Assembly (NCBI RefSeq): GCF_963576675.1 | Contig: NC_088915.1 | Coordinates: 37,105,501-37,169,500, forward strand | DNA from: Euphorbia lathyris | Taxonomy: Eukaryota; Streptophyta; Magnoliopsida; Malpighiales; Euphorbiaceae | Length of the DNA stretch: 64,000 bases | Direction: 5' to 3' | Shown here: positions 45,834-57,542 of the stretch, piece after piece | How positions within the stretch are numbered: position 1 is the stretch's first letter | Layout of the letters: each line of letters opens with the position of its first letter | Made by a program: the position numbers and the translations under genes | The notes under the pieces: generated by a model | Told to the model about the DNA's origin: nothing | The model's database searches: none | The model's input: only the letters and a program-made list of their open reading frames with translations

Positions 45834-47000
45834 TGAGAAAGTAATAATTATTAAAAAAAAATCCTAATTAGGTTACACTTCTTTCTCTGTGTATATGCTT
45901 TATAAAATATGTTTTCGTTGGAAAAAAATTGAGCCGCAGAGCATAAGGAAAAAAAAAGGGTTTATTCTACATTTGAGGTTGCATGTATTAATTGGAAGAT
46001 AGATTATCATCGCTTGCTCGGAATAGAGATAAGTGGTTAATTATATACGTAGTTCTTTGTTTGCTTGTTCATATATCTATTTTGATTGATTGTGTAATGA
46101 ATGTGAGTTAATTAAATATAGGGTATGTTAATTGTATGTTTGTTGTCATGCTGATTTGTTGAGATAAATTGTCTATTGGTTTGATCTTCGTGTTTAACAT
46201 GTGTATTTGGTACATTGACAATAGTCATGTTGGTATAAATAAGTTTGAGAAGGATGATGATAATGATATGAGATGTGTAATTTTGATTCTAGAAAATGTC
46301 AGAGATATGAGAATAAAAGCTTAAACTAGGATAGTATATTCAATGGTTGCAATTGAAATGAGAAAACGGAATATTGTGATCACTTGAAATATAAACACCG
46401 GGTATTTGTTACGACAGGGTGTTAAGGTACCGGGTATTTGTTACGATAGGGTACCTAGAAGACGGGATACCGGGTATTTGTTACGACAGGGTATCCCAAG
46501 ATATGGTTTTATTGGCCAAGCAACCATTGAGTATTACTAGACTAGAGTATGCAGGGCCCTTGAATAAATTAATAGTAATTCATTAAGTATTGGATGTTTT
46601 GCTTGGTAACTAATAAATATTAAATGCATGTAAACTGAATTGTATGCGCGTGTGGTTGTACTATGTATATAGTTAGCTATCTTACTGAGCCCCCCCCCCC
46701 CCCCCCCCAGCTCACCCCACTCTCCACCAGTTTTCTTTTCAGGTTAATGTCATTAAATGCTTCGTGATGCTCGTATGGATCGGCCAGTATGTAGAGTCGT
46801 CATTATTAGGTTTATATTACTAATAGTCTAGCTTATGTGCATTTTTGGTAAATTTTAAACGTTTGGTTTCATTTATTTGAACCTATTGGAATGCTTTTAT
46901 AAACGTAATGGAATTGCGCTTTTGTTGTTGTTTTGTTAGTATATTAAATGGAAATTACTTTTGTTCTAGAAATCGACGGTTTTTAAAAAGGGGTGTTACA
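45537..47000 (+). repeat. 5' LTR of the gypsy element (1464 bp)
   Basis: Contains a (TA)n run (about 45787-45829), three direct copies of 'accgggtatttgttacga' (46397, 46428, 46470) and a 19-base C run (46690-46708) just before 'agctcaccccactctcc'. By eye it differs from the 3' LTR at about 17 sites plus a few indels. Confidence 0.9.
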
Positions 47001-47004
47001 TTAA

Positions 47005-47016
47005 TGGTATCAGAGC
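47005..47016 (+). other. Primer binding site, initiator tRNA-Met
   Basis: TGGTATCAGAGC begins four bases after the LTR end and is the perfect complement of the plant initiator tRNA-Met 3' end. Confidence 0.88.
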
Positions 47017-47454
47017 GTGTCTACGTTTCTAGGGACGATATAATTGTACTACCATTAATATTAGTGTTAATGGTCATTAGTATTACATTATATAGAAGCA
47101 CAATATCAATATCAAGAGTTAGGATAGATGCTCAACGAGCATTTTATTAGGAGTCTATAAAGTTCGTTTATGAATCAATTGTAAATTATGAAGAATCTAT
47201 TAATTGGATAACTATATCAGTGCATTGCACAAAAATAAAGATTATAATTTTTTTTTCATTATTAATATTGCTATTTGCGTGCATGTTATTGTTGAGTTAG
47301 TGGACTTGTATGTGTATTTGTTCACATTAAGTAAGTAGGCTAGTTTTGGAGAGAAGTAATAGGTTAGATAAATTTGTTGAATAAAATATATTCAAGTGTA
47401 AGAATAAAAGATATTCAAGTGTATTAATACAAAGGGAAATAGTTAGCCTAGAAT

Positions 47455-48660
47455 TAGTGGCGGAATGAGGGGGGCTAGCTGGGGCTAGAGCCCCGGCAGC
47501 CAACCGGAAAGTTAAGGAAAAAAAAAAAAATAGTTTTTGACCTTTGAGTTTAAAACTAATAAACCCTAGCCCTCTCCATTGAAGCTGTTGTTTGGAGAAG
47601 ATGAAGAATACGAAGGTCTGTTTTGTAATTTTCAGTTCTAATTCCTTTAAATCAAAACAACGATGTTGTTTTATTTAATGAGCAAAACGACGCGGTTTCA
47701 TTAAGTGAATTGGAGTTAGAATTTACACCCCTGACTTGTTATTCCCACGCAAACCCAATACCTAATTGTTTCATCCCTGCAATTGTGAGAGTGAGAAATC
47801 GCACGGGAGTCGGCCACTCCACTGACTGCCGGTCAGCCTCCACTGTCGTCATCACTCCTTCCGCCACCGCTACCTTCTCTTTTCTTCCACTAAAGCGGAA
47901 ATCAACTCCGACCATGCTTAATTGTTCTTTGAAGGCAAGAATTGAATTTGATTGTTGTTTGTTCTTTTGCTGTTGTGTTGGTTATTTTGCTGATAAAAAC
48001 TTAATTGATTGTGGTTTAATTATTCTAGTAGCTTAATTGATTGAAGGTTTAATAGATTAAGTTTAATTGATTAAGTTTTGGCTGGCTGTAAGTTTATGAA
48101 ATTGTAATTGAAGGCAATATTTAATTGTTGTTTTTGCTGTTGTGTTGGTGTTTAAGTGAATTGTTTAATTGAAGGCGGGTGCTCTTGTTTAATTGCATTG
48201 TTTTGCTGTGGTAATTGAATTGAATTGTTTTTATGTTATTTGCTGTTCTTTGTTTAATTTAATTGAACTGGTTCTTTGTTTAATTTAATTGAATGATTTT
48301 AGTTTAATTGAATGATTTGTTCATAATTCTAAACTTTGTCATATGTTAATATTCAATCGCATCTGCTAATAGAATGGATTTTTTTTTTAAACTAAAAAGC
48401 CAAGAGCTTCTGCTTCAGAAACGCCTCTTATCCTAAGAGTTTCCATCGAGTTAAATCCAGAAAACATGATTTTAGATTCGGAGCTTCGAACTCCAATTGA
48501 AAAAGGATGTTTTCGTAGGTGAAACTATTCTACAAACACAGGACTCGTTGTCACTTGTTTAGAGATACACTTTTAAATATTTTGGATTTTTTTTTTTTGT
48601 TAAAAGTTTTGTTATTCAATATTTGAGCCTGGGTCATCTAGACCTCTGGTTCCACCACTG
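47455..48660. mobile_element. hAT-like non-autonomous DNA transposon
   Basis: Terminal inverted repeats (T/C)AGTGG(C/T)GGAA at both ends and an 8-bp duplication CCTAGAAT (47447-47454 and 48661-48668) fit hAT. If the ends are set one base inward, a 10-bp duplication results and a Mutator-like origin is possible. The interior has one ORF of 108 aa (47710-48036) without a recognised domain, in a locally GC-richer patch, perhaps a captured gene fragment. It is followed by repeated 'ttaattga' words. Confidence 0.65.
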
Positions 48661-48859
48661 CCTAGAATTTATAGGATTAATTAACCTAGACCAATGAGAT
48701 AAAGAGTCGTAGTGGACTTGTAGTTGATAGAGGCCTATTCCAGAGATAGGAGAATTACAAAATCCTTAATAGTACTCTAACAAAATTCTATAATATTTAT
48801 AATTTTGTGCTATTTAATTGATATGCTAGCTAATTTTTATAATTTTGGTTCGTAGTATT

Positions 48860-49065
48860 TGAAGATGCTATGCTATGGCTTCAACTGTATGTTCTTCATT
48901 GATGAATCGGTAAATATAAAGAGAAGATAGGGAGAGGTTACAACAGATTGATCTCCTAAGATACAGGAGATTTGAACGATTCAAAAATATCTACAGCTAT
49001 CAGATATTAACAAATAAGTATTAGATAATTAACTAATTTGGTATTTACAATACCGTCCCTCATCA
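48860..49065 (-). repeat. 3' LTR of the young copia element
   Basis: 206 bp, TGAAGATGC...CCTCATCA in plus orientation, identical to 53393-53598. Confidence 0.93.
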
Positions 49066-49072
49066 GCCCCCC

Positions 49073-51745
49073 TCAATTTGTAGGTGGTCGAACCAGCAGA
49101 TTGTCACGCAATTGTAGAAACCGAGCCTTGGACAGGGGCTTGGTAAAAACATCAGCAGTCTGATCCAAAGTCGAAATGTAACACACCTTAAGTTCATTCT
49201 TAGCTACTTTGTCCCTCACAAAATGAAAATCTATCTCGAGATGTTTCGACCGATCATGAAAAATTGGATTAGCTGTGAGATAGGTTGCCCCCAAATTGTC
49301 ACACCACAATACTGGAGCTTTATTGGAACTGAAACCGATTTCTTTAAGTAACATTTGGAGCCATATAATTTTAGAAGCAAGGGAAGCCAATGCTCGATAT
49401 TCAGCTTCAGTTGAGCTACGAGAAACTGTTCTTTGCTTGCGGGAACGCCAAGAAATTAGATTGGGGCCAAGAAAAATCGCAAAGCCTGAGGTGGATTTGC
49501 GATCATCAAGGTCGCCACCCCAATCAGCATCTGTAAAACCAACAAGGTCATATGAGCTTCCACGTTTGAACAAGAGTCCATGCGACGGTGTCGAATGTAA
49601 GTACCGGAGGATACGTTTTACTGCCTTCCAATGCTCCAAGGTTGGACAATGCATAAATTGGCTTACTTTGTTAACTGCAAAACTGATATCCGGACGAGTG
49701 ATGGTGGCGTATTGTAGCCCTCCCACAACGCTTCTATATAAGCCAGGATCATCAAAAGGTTCACCACCAGCAATGGTTAAACGACTGGATGTACAAGATG
49801 GGGTAGATATGCCATTTGCACCGTTCATATGTGCTCGACTAAGGAGATCCTGGATATATTTATGTTGATTTAAATGAAGGCTGGAAGCTGCCCATGATGC
49901 CTCTAGACCGAGAAAGTACTTCAATAAGCCAAGATCACGAATAGGAAATTGAGACTGAAGTTTAGAGACAAGCTTTTGAATTGTAGTAGTGTCAGAGCCA
50001 GTTATGAGTATGTCATCAACATACAGAAGACAAAACAATTGATTTCCACAATCATTAAAGTAATACATGGAGGAATCAGCCTTAGAGCACACAAACCCGA
50101 GAGCAACAAGTGCTTGAGTGAGACATCGATGCCACATGCGAGGTGCCTGCTTTAAGCCATATAGGCTCTTTCTTAACCGACACACATGAGAAGGAAAATG
50201 GGGATTGACAAATCCAGGAGGCTGTTGCATGTAAATAACCTCATCAAGCTCACCATGTAGGAAGGCATTGGATACGTCCAACTGTCTAACCGTCCAACCA
50301 AGTGTCACTGCCACAGACAAAAGAACCCGAATCGTTGTAGGCTTCACAACTGGACTAAAGGTTTGTTCAAATTCTAAACCGGGCCTTTGATGAAAACCCT
50401 TAGCTACTAATCGAGCTTTATAACGATCAACCGTACCATCCGAATTGAGTTTAATTCGAAACACCCAACGACATCCAATTTCATTATTTGCCTCCTCGCG
50501 TGGTACTAATTCCCATGTACCATTTTGAACCAAGGCATTGTATTTAGAATTCATAGCCTCACGCCATTCTTTCTTTTTCAGAGCTTGTGTATAACAAGTT
50601 GGAGTTTCACATTCAATTGCAGCAATGTGAACTTTGGGTTTCAAGTTGCCAGTTTGAGCACGGGTCACCATTTTGTGTGTTTTGATTGGGTTTACTGGAT
50701 TTGATGGGGCTGTTTGTTGCGGGTCTTCTGTGATTGATGGAATTATGTTGGTGTTTCTCACGGGATTAATATTTGTGGTATTTGAAGTGAGTGCAGGTGG
50801 TGTGGAAGATGGTGTTTGCTGAGTGGAATTTTGGTTTATTGAAAAATCAATAGCTAATGGTGAAGCAGGTGGGGAGGTAATTGTCTGTAGAAAATGATTT
50901 GGTGATGTATAAGGAATTATTTGGCGACATGGAACTGGAAGTGAGTTTTCATTTGCTGCTGAATTCGAAGTAAAATTAGTAGTGGGAATTGTATCTTGTG
51001 GTGGTAAGGCAGTAAAGGGTTCCCTGACTGATGGAAAAGGAACAGACACTGGAGAGTAATATTGAGAGCTTGTTGACACAGAGCGAACCTCATGATCCAA
51101 CTGAGAATAAGGAAACACCTGTTCATTAAACACAACATGGCGTGAGATAAAGATTTTATCAGTTAATAAATCATAACACTTGTAACCTTTGTGAATTTTA
51201 CTGTAACCAAGGAAGATGCACTTTCGAGAGCGAAGTTGAAGTTTATGATTGGTATATGGTCTAAGCCATGGATAACAAAGGCAACCAAATGGGCGAAACG
51301 TGTTGTAATCTGGAGCAACATTAAATAATTTTTCAAAGGGTGTACAATTATCAAGAGATGAAACAGGTAATCTATTGATAACATACAAAGCACATTCAAA
51401 GGCATAGGTCCAAAAATTATTGGGAATTTGTGCATGATGTAACAAGGAAAGACCAGTTTCTACCACATGTCGATGTTTTCTTTCTGCACACCCGTTTTGT
51501 TCAGGGGTGTAAGGACAGGAAACTCTATGATTAATGCCATTTGATGATAAATATTCAGTAAGAGCCTGAAACTCACCCCCCCAATCTGATTGGAATGTTT
51601 TAATTGGTCTTTGAAAGTATTTTTCAACAAGGGTTCTGAATTTGATAAACACACTCCGCACTTCAGATTTATACTTAACAAAGAATAACCATGAAAATTT
51701 ACTGTAATGATAAAAAAAATAGAACATAGAACCGACATTTATCAT
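49073..51745 (-). pseudogene. Copia integrase core, reverse transcriptase and RNase H (890 aa frame)
   Basis: The open frame begins inside the integrase core (HYSKFSWLFFVKYKSEV; D in QSDWGGEF; E in NGCAERKHRH). It continues through a Ser/Thr/Pro-rich linker, RT_2 (WVFRIKLNSDG, catalytic LLYVDDILITG) and RNase H (TDADWGGDLDDRKS, STEAEYRALA, CDNLGATYL, ADVFTKPLSK). The stop at 49073 lies a few bases before the polypurine tract, as usual for copia. It is joined to the upstream frame by a one-base shift in a T8 run at about 51712-51719. Apart from that it is intact. Confidence 0.88.
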
Positions 51746-52163
51746 GTGAAGTTATAGGTGCTGGACCCCAAACATCGGAGCAAATTAAATCTAGTGGACC
51801 AGAGGCAACATAATCAGATTTTGGAAAAGGCAATTTATGTGTTTTACTCACAGAACAAGCATTACACAGATCAAGAGATTTACTATTATTGAAGGAAATT
51901 TTATTCAAGCAAAGTGCTTTCTTAACAATTGGAAAATTCGCATGGCCTAATCTAGCATGCCATTGCGAAAGAGAAACATTATAAGCTTGAACATTATGAG
52001 GTACGATTGGCGAAATTGACATGGTGTAAAGACCATTTTTATTCTGACCTCTGTAGATTTCCCTCTTTGTCTCCAAGTCCTTCAAAACAAAATGGTTAGC
52101 AAAGAATTCAACCGAGATAGGATTGGATTTGGTTAGTGAAGAAACTGATAATAAATTATTCAC
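51699..52163 (-). pseudogene. Copia GAG-pre-integrase and integrase start (second frame)
   Basis: Contains LLSVSSLTKSNPISVEFF, the GAG-pre-integrase LSQWHARLGHANFPIVKK, the CX2C of the HHCC zinc site (LDLCNACSVSK) and DLICSDVWGPAPITSHDKCR of the integrase core. It lies between the gag-protease frame and the 890-aa frame. Both junctions are one-base shifts at homopolymers (an A run near 52165-52169, a T run near 51715). Confidence 0.85.
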
Positions 52164-53302
52164 TTTTTGGGAACACGAAGTATATCTCGAAATTGAATAG
52201 AGGAATCAGAAAGACGAAAATTAGAGTGACCAATATGAGATATAGGAATTGTATTACCATTGCCAACTGTAACTTCTTCGGGTCCATCATATTCTGAATG
52301 AACAGCGAGGTTCGCTAGATCCGCAGTTAAATGATGAGAGGCTCCAGAGTCAACAAGCCAATCAGTATTGCTCGGTATAGAGGTTGTTGCAACATTAGAA
52401 AAGGGGCGAAAGTTGTTCCGATTGGTACTGCGGTTCTGTTTGGGTGAAGGACACTGCCTGGAAATATGTCCAGAGCCTTTGCAGTTGTGGCAAGTCAATG
52501 TACTGACATTCAAAGGAGCAGATGAAGTGTAATTGGGACGAGGAGAATAAGAGCCAGAATAATTACCGCGACTGCGGCCTCTCCCTCGTGCAGAGTTGCG
52601 ACTGGCAAAATTAACAGAGGGTACAAAGGTTGGCATTGGAGATTCCCGAGCCAACTGCCTTTCCTCGCTCAAAAGTAATCCAGTAAGATCTTCAAAAGTG
52701 ATAGACTCTAATCGAGCCTCCAATGCACGGACAAATGGTCTATAGGCCGGACCGAGTCCATCAAGAGTTGCCTCAACGAGGTCATCTTCGGTCACCGGGC
52801 TTTGAAGTGCAATCAATTGATCATTGAGATGTTTAGCAGTGCTCAAATAATTGGCAATAGAATCATTTTGATGTTGTAAATTATGCAATTTGTATTTAAG
52901 ATCTCTAATTTGAGACCTAGAGCCCGTAGAGTAAGCTTTAACAAGCTTAGTGTAAGCAGCAAGAGCAGTTTTTGCGCCAACAACCTGTGGCAAAACGCTA
53001 GCAGATAAAGATGAGATCAACAGAGATAGAACTTGTTGATCAAGTTGTTCCCAACTCTTGAACGCCGGATTGACAGCTCCGGAAGGCAAATCCTTCGATG
53101 GAGGATTGTGGGTTGCATCAACATGATGTGCCAACCCGTGACCTTTCAGCAGCGACATAAGCTGCGTCTGCCATAGCAGAAAATTAGTCGAAGTAAGCTT
53201 CTGGGTAATTTGTGATGACAGGTTTGTAGTGGGAATTTGAATGGAGGTTGCGGCAGGTGTGGTGGTTTCCGATGTGGAGGAGACGGTGCCATTAGTCGTC
53301 AT
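52160..53302 (-). CDS. Copia gag and aspartic protease (380 aa frame)
   Basis: Start at 53302 (MTTNGTVSSTSETT). The UBN2-type gag core (TSTNFLLWQTQLMSLLKGHG, LISSLSASVLPQVVGAKTA) is followed by one zinc knuckle (CHNCKGSGHISRQC, about residue 270) and the protease (DWLVDSGASHHLT, about residue 315, with the catalytic DSG). The frame ends at a TGA right after an A run (VPKK-stop). A shift of one base there would enter the next frame. The protein would form the particle and process the polyprotein. Confidence 0.85.
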   Translation of the reverse strand: MTTNGTVSSTSETTTPAATSIQIPTTNLSSQITQKLTSTNFLLWQTQLMSLLKGHGLAHHVDATHNPPSKDLPSGAVNPAFKSWEQLDQQVLSLLISSLSASVLPQVVGAKTALAAYTKLVKAYSTGSRSQIRDLKYKLHNLQHQNDSIANYLSTAKHLNDQLIALQSPVTEDDLVEATLDGLGPAYRPFVRALEARLESITFEDLTGLLLSEERQLARESPMPTFVPSVNFASRNSARGRGRSRGNYSGSYSPRPNYTSSAPLNVSTLTCHNCKGSGHISRQCPSPKQNRSTNRNNFRPFSNVATTSIPSNTDWLVDSGASHHLTADLANLAVHSEYDGPEEVTVGNGNTIPISHIGHSNFRLSDSSIQFRDILRVPKK

Positions 53303-53380
53303 CGTGAATCAATTGAAAAAGGGAAAAAAAAAATTGGAACCAGGGAAAATTAGGGATTTTGGGATGTTAAGCCTCTTAAA

Positions 53381-53392
53381 GCTCTGATACCA
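53381..53392 (-). other. Primer binding site, initiator tRNA-Met
   Basis: TGGTATCAGAGC on the minus strand directly abuts the 5' LTR at 53393. Confidence 0.9.
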
Positions 53393-53598
53393 TGAAGATG
53401 CTATGCTATGGCTTCAACTGTATGTTCTTCATTGATGAATCGGTAAATATAAAGAGAAGATAGGGAGAGGTTACAACAGATTGATCTCCTAAGATACAGG
53501 AGATTTGAACGATTCAAAAATATCTACAGCTATCAGATATTAACAAATAAGTATTAGATAATTAACTAATTTGGTATTTACAATACCGTCCCTCATCA
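53393..53598 (-). repeat. 5' LTR of the young copia element
   Basis: 206 bp, identical to 48860-49065; followed by the duplication GTATT. Confidence 0.93.
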
Positions 53599-53603
53599 GT
53601 ATT

Positions 53604-54626
53604 CTCGATTGTTTGAAAGTTACTTGATTTTTGAAATTCATCAAAAAAGAAACTTGCTGGTATTTTTGTGATGAAATTCCTTTTATTATTCCACTAAAAT
53701 AAAAATCAACAAGAAATATTGAGTGAAAATAGTTATGTTAGTTGAAGTAAAGTTTGGTTTTGTTAATTTCAATCTACAGTTTTAAAACTTAAGCCTGTAT
53801 AAAAAAAAAAATCTTATTAGTCACCCTGGAGTGAATATTATTATATCTTATCTTATTTTAATTGTGTGGTATGTAAAATCATTAACTCTTCTTGAAATAA
53901 ATAAATAAATAATTAACCATTATATTTAGTTATTATATATAGCTCTGGTAAAAGTTAATTTCTTTGTTTACATCCATTATTTTTTTTATGAGTTTCTTTT
54001 AGCTATATATTTAATTACCTACGGGAAGTAGGAGAAGGGTATGCAAAGTGTGTTACGGTACAGGGCTTCCAAATTTAATAGGCCTAATTTTTTTTATACA
54101 ATATTTAAGTGATTTTTTTAATTACTATTTATTATGTTCAAAATTAAGTGAATGTTACTTAATCAGGAGATATCTAAAGCCTAACAGTTTAAGAGTTTTT
54201 AAAGGGGTCCAATTTTTTTTATTATTATTATACAATATCTAATTAAATTATTTTTTTTTTTGCGCTTTATTTTGTAGAAACCGTATTGTTATGTGTGAAT
54301 GTATTAAATTTTTTCTAAGGAGTAAGGTCCAATCTTTTTGTTTAGCACAGGGTCCCGTAAATGTTTAAGACGGTCCTGATTACCTAGGTCCTTTATTTCA
54401 ACCGAATTTCGAACCGAAAGTGAGAATAATAAATTGTTTTTATTTTTATAGATTACCTAGGTCCCGTAAACTATTCAATTGAACCTGTTAAGTACACTAT
54501 CTAAAATTTCTTCATTATAGATTTGGTCATAAAAATCTATTGTCAATATATGTTCTTTATATATGGTCAGTATATTTCAACAACTACGTTAATTTCGGGG
54601 ACGAAATTATTTTAGAGGGGAAGAAC
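53604..54626 (+). other. Non-coding interior and polypurine tract of the gypsy element
   Basis: AT-rich with no gag/pol remains. It ends 'cggggacgaaattattttag', then AGGGGAAGAAC (54616-54626), the polypurine tract next to the 3' LTR. Confidence 0.6.
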
Positions 54627-56060
54627 TGTAACGCCCGAAAAAAAAAAATTCATTATAAGCATACATATAAATTAGAATTCTAAAATAATTAATTATTAAG
54701 ATTTATTTAATTTAATAAAATCAAATGTTAATGTTATATATATATATTTGAAAAAAAATATATATTTCTCTATATTAATTAGTTATAATAAATTTGTATT
54801 TTTTTTAGAATAATCAATTAGTGTAACCGTATATCAATGTTGAAGTGTTTCTGTTTGTATTGAAATGTTAGACAAATATATATATATATATATATATATT
54901 AAAATGAGAAAGTAATAATTATTAAAAAGGTTACACTTCTTTCTCTGTGTATATGCTTTATAAAATATGTTTTCGTTGGAAAAAAATTGAGCCGCAGAGC
55001 ATAAGGAAGAAAAAGGGTTTATTCTACATTTGAGGTTGCATGTATTAATTGGAAGATAGATTATCATCGCTTGCTCGGAATAGAGGTAAGTGGTTAATTA
55101 TATACGTAGTTCTTTGTTTGCTTGTTCGTATATCTATTTTGATTGATTGTGTAATGAATGTGAGTTAATTAAATATAGGGTATGTTAATTGTATGTTTGT
55201 TGTCGTGTTGATTTGTTGAGATAAATTGTCTATTGGTTTGATCTTCGTGTTTAACATGTGTATTTGGTACATTGACAATAGTCATGTTGGTATAAATAAG
55301 TTTGAGAAGGATGATGATAATGATATGAGATGTGTAATTTTGATTCTAGAAAATGTCAGAGATATGAGAATAAAAGCTTAAACTAGGATAGTATATTCAA
55401 TGGTTGCAATTGAAATGAGAAAACGGAATATTGTGATCACTTGAAATATAAACACCGGGTATTTGTTACGACATGGTGTTAAGGTACCGGGTATTTGTTA
55501 TGATAGGGTATCTAGAAGACGGGATACCGGGTATTTGTTACGACAGGGTATCCCAAGATATGGTTTTATTGGCCAAACAACCATTGAGTATTACTAGACT
55601 AGAGTAAGCAGGGCCCTTGAATAAATTAATAGTAATTCATTAAGTATTGGATGTTTTGCTTGATAACTAATAAATATTAAATGCATGTAAACTGAATTGT
55701 ATGCGCGTGTGGTTGTACTATGTATATAGTTAGCTATCTTACTGAGCCCCCCCCCCCCCCCCCCCCCAAGCTCACCCCACTCTCCACCAGTTTTCTTTTC
55801 AGGTTAATGTCATTAAATGCTTCATGATGCTCGTATGGATCGGCCAGTATGTAGAGTCGTCATTATTAGGTTTATATTACTAATAGTCTAGCTTATGTGC
55901 ATTTTTGGTAAATTTTAAACGTTTGGTTTCATTTATTTGAACCTATTGGAATGCTTTTATAAACGTAATGGAATTGCGCTTTTGTTGTTGTTTTGTTAGT
56001 ATATTAAATGGAAATTACTTTTGTTCTAGAAATCGACGGTTTTTAAAAAGGGGTATTACA
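54627..56060 (+). repeat. 3' LTR of the gypsy element (1434 bp)
   Basis: Same landmarks as the 5' LTR: a shorter (TA)n (about 54877-54898), the triplicate 'accgggtatttgtta' words, and a 21-base C run (55747-55767). Ends ...GGTATTACA and is followed by CATAA. Confidence 0.9.
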
Positions 56061-56459
56061 CATAATGCCACCAACATAGCCACCGGAGCCTCTGATCGGG
56101 GTGGGATGGCACCTCATCTCCTCGTCGTCTACTACATTTATTCAAAAACTGTCAAAGAATGCTCTCCAATTGAAGTTATGTGTTCCCCAAGATTTGAAAG
56201 CCTTATGTCTTATGAAGGTCAATTAATGGTGATAATCATCCGAAAGAATGTCGGTTTTATTACTTTGAATACAAAAGCTCTGGCTATGTGGGATCATGTT
56301 GGGGTAATATCTATGACTGGCATTGGATATGGTTATTGTCTTGTTCAATTTGATGACCCGAGAGATAGGGAGAGAGTTATGAGGGATGGTCTGTGATGGT
56401 GCAAGGTCATTACTTGAAGTCTCCGAATTTTTTTGCCTCTAATGCTAATGTGTATTCTA

Positions 56460-57259
56460 CATGGTTTTAAGAACCGAACCGGACCGGTTGGTTCAACATG
56501 GTTCGACCAGAACCGGTAATCATTCCGGGCTAGAGGTGGTTCAGTTTTTAAATGCTTAAAAACCGGCTAGAATCGCCTAACTCGGTCGGTTGAACCGTGA
56601 CCTGTCTGAACCGGTCACGGTTAACCGGGCTGATCGGGTTACATTTTATACTCAATAAAAAAAATTGCTTTTCGAGGGATTCAAACATAGGACCTTTGAA
56701 TAAGAAATGATTGCTTTACCACTAGACCACTTATTAACTTGTGTTTAATCTTAACAATATAGATATATATATATATATATATAATCATTATAAATTTAAA
56801 AAGTAAATATTTGAAATATTATTTATTATTTTTTTATATTTCTATAAATATTATACAAACATTATTTTATCATTTCAATACTCATAATATTTTATTAATA
56901 TTTAAAAATTTCATAAAATAAAAAAACTCTAAAAAAATTGTATAATAACTATTTTATTATACTTATACGTTATGTTGATAATAATGCTAATTATTTAGGT
57001 TTAAAAAATATGTAATTTATATTTTTTAGTCTTTTTATAAATTGAATTTTTATTATATTTTTAATTCATGATTGGATTTATAAATTTAATATATTTAATT
57101 TTATTTATATAATTTTTATAAGTTAAATTATGGATAAAATATTATTTTTCACATAATTTTTTAATACCGGTTGAACCTCGGTTGAACCCCGATTGAAGCT
57201 CTAACCCTTGACCCTTTGTCCTTTTCGGTTCTTTGACCGGTCCGGTTTTGATAACCATG
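56460..57259. mobile_element. hAT-type MITE with GAACCGGACCGG-rich termini (800 bp)
   Basis: Inverted ends CATGGTT(T/A)T...AACCATG continue into 'aaccgaaccggaccggt' and 'accggtccggtttt'. The 8-bp duplication GTATTCTA is exact (56452-56459 and 57260-57267). The interior is very AT-rich and carries a tRNA-like block on the minus strand. No ORF. Confidence 0.75.
56665..56737 (-). repeat. tRNA-like block with A and B boxes inside the MITE
   Basis: On the minus strand an A box TGGTCTAGTGGT (56729-56718) and a B box GTTTGAATCC (56686-56677) lie at tRNA spacing. The A-box region resembles tRNA-Gly. The ends do not form a clear acceptor stem, so this is a tRNA-derived relic or SINE, not a tRNA gene. 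Confidence 0.45.
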
Positions 57260-57542
57260 GTATTCTATGTTAGTTTGAGTTAGGTTCCCCTCACTGCCAC
57301 AACTTTATTACAATGAGGATATCTTGATGCCAATTCGAAATTACATGGGCAAGGTTATTCACGTGGATGAAAACACCCTTATGGCGGCTAAAGGGCATTT
57401 TGCACTGGTATGCGTTGAAGTCGATAACTCCACCTGTGAGGGTCACTTGGTGGCCTTTACAGCCGGTCCCAAGCCTGGATAAAGGAGGAGGGTTGCGGTA
57501 GGTTTGTGGCGGCCAGCGTAAAACTTAGCCACATCTTATGAC

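Larger units (their letters stand above)
48860..53598 (-). mobile_element. Young Ty1/copia retrotransposon (4739 bp, identical LTRs)
   Basis: LTRs at 48860-49065 and 53393-53598 (206 bp each) are identical base for base and bounded by GTATT (48855-48859 and 53599-53603). On the minus strand: LTR, initiator-Met primer site (53392-53381), gag-pol, polypurine tract (plus strand 'gcccccctcaatttg', 49066-49080), LTR. Domains are complete. The polyprotein is broken only by two one-base shifts, both in homopolymers. Size and short LTRs resemble small copia lineages (Ale/Retrofit-like), but the lineage is not proven. Confidence 0.93.
45537..56060 (+). mobile_element. Tekay/Del-like Ty3/gypsy retrotransposon without coding capacity, carrying two insertions
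   Basis: LTRs at 45537-47000 and 54627-56060 (TGTAACGCC...TTACA) are bounded by a perfect duplication CATAA (45532-45536 and 56061-56065). An initiator-Met primer site and the 'ggggacgaaattattttagaggggaagaac' tract before the 3' LTR fit chromoviruses of the Tekay/Del type. The element's own interior is only about 1.7 kb (47001-47454, 48669-48859, 53604-54626) and has no gag or pol. A hAT-like element and a copia element are inserted in it. Confidence 0.85.

Noticed and set aside
49296..49868. 190-codon plus-strand ORF
   Set aside because: It lies entirely antisense to the RNase H and RT coding region of the copia element and shows no domain. It is a shadow frame.
56066..56396. An independent host gene at 55968-56396
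   Set aside because: The frame starts in the gypsy LTR and the coding part matches LINE ORF1 (DUF4283), with the remainder of that ORF found after the MITE and RTE insertions.
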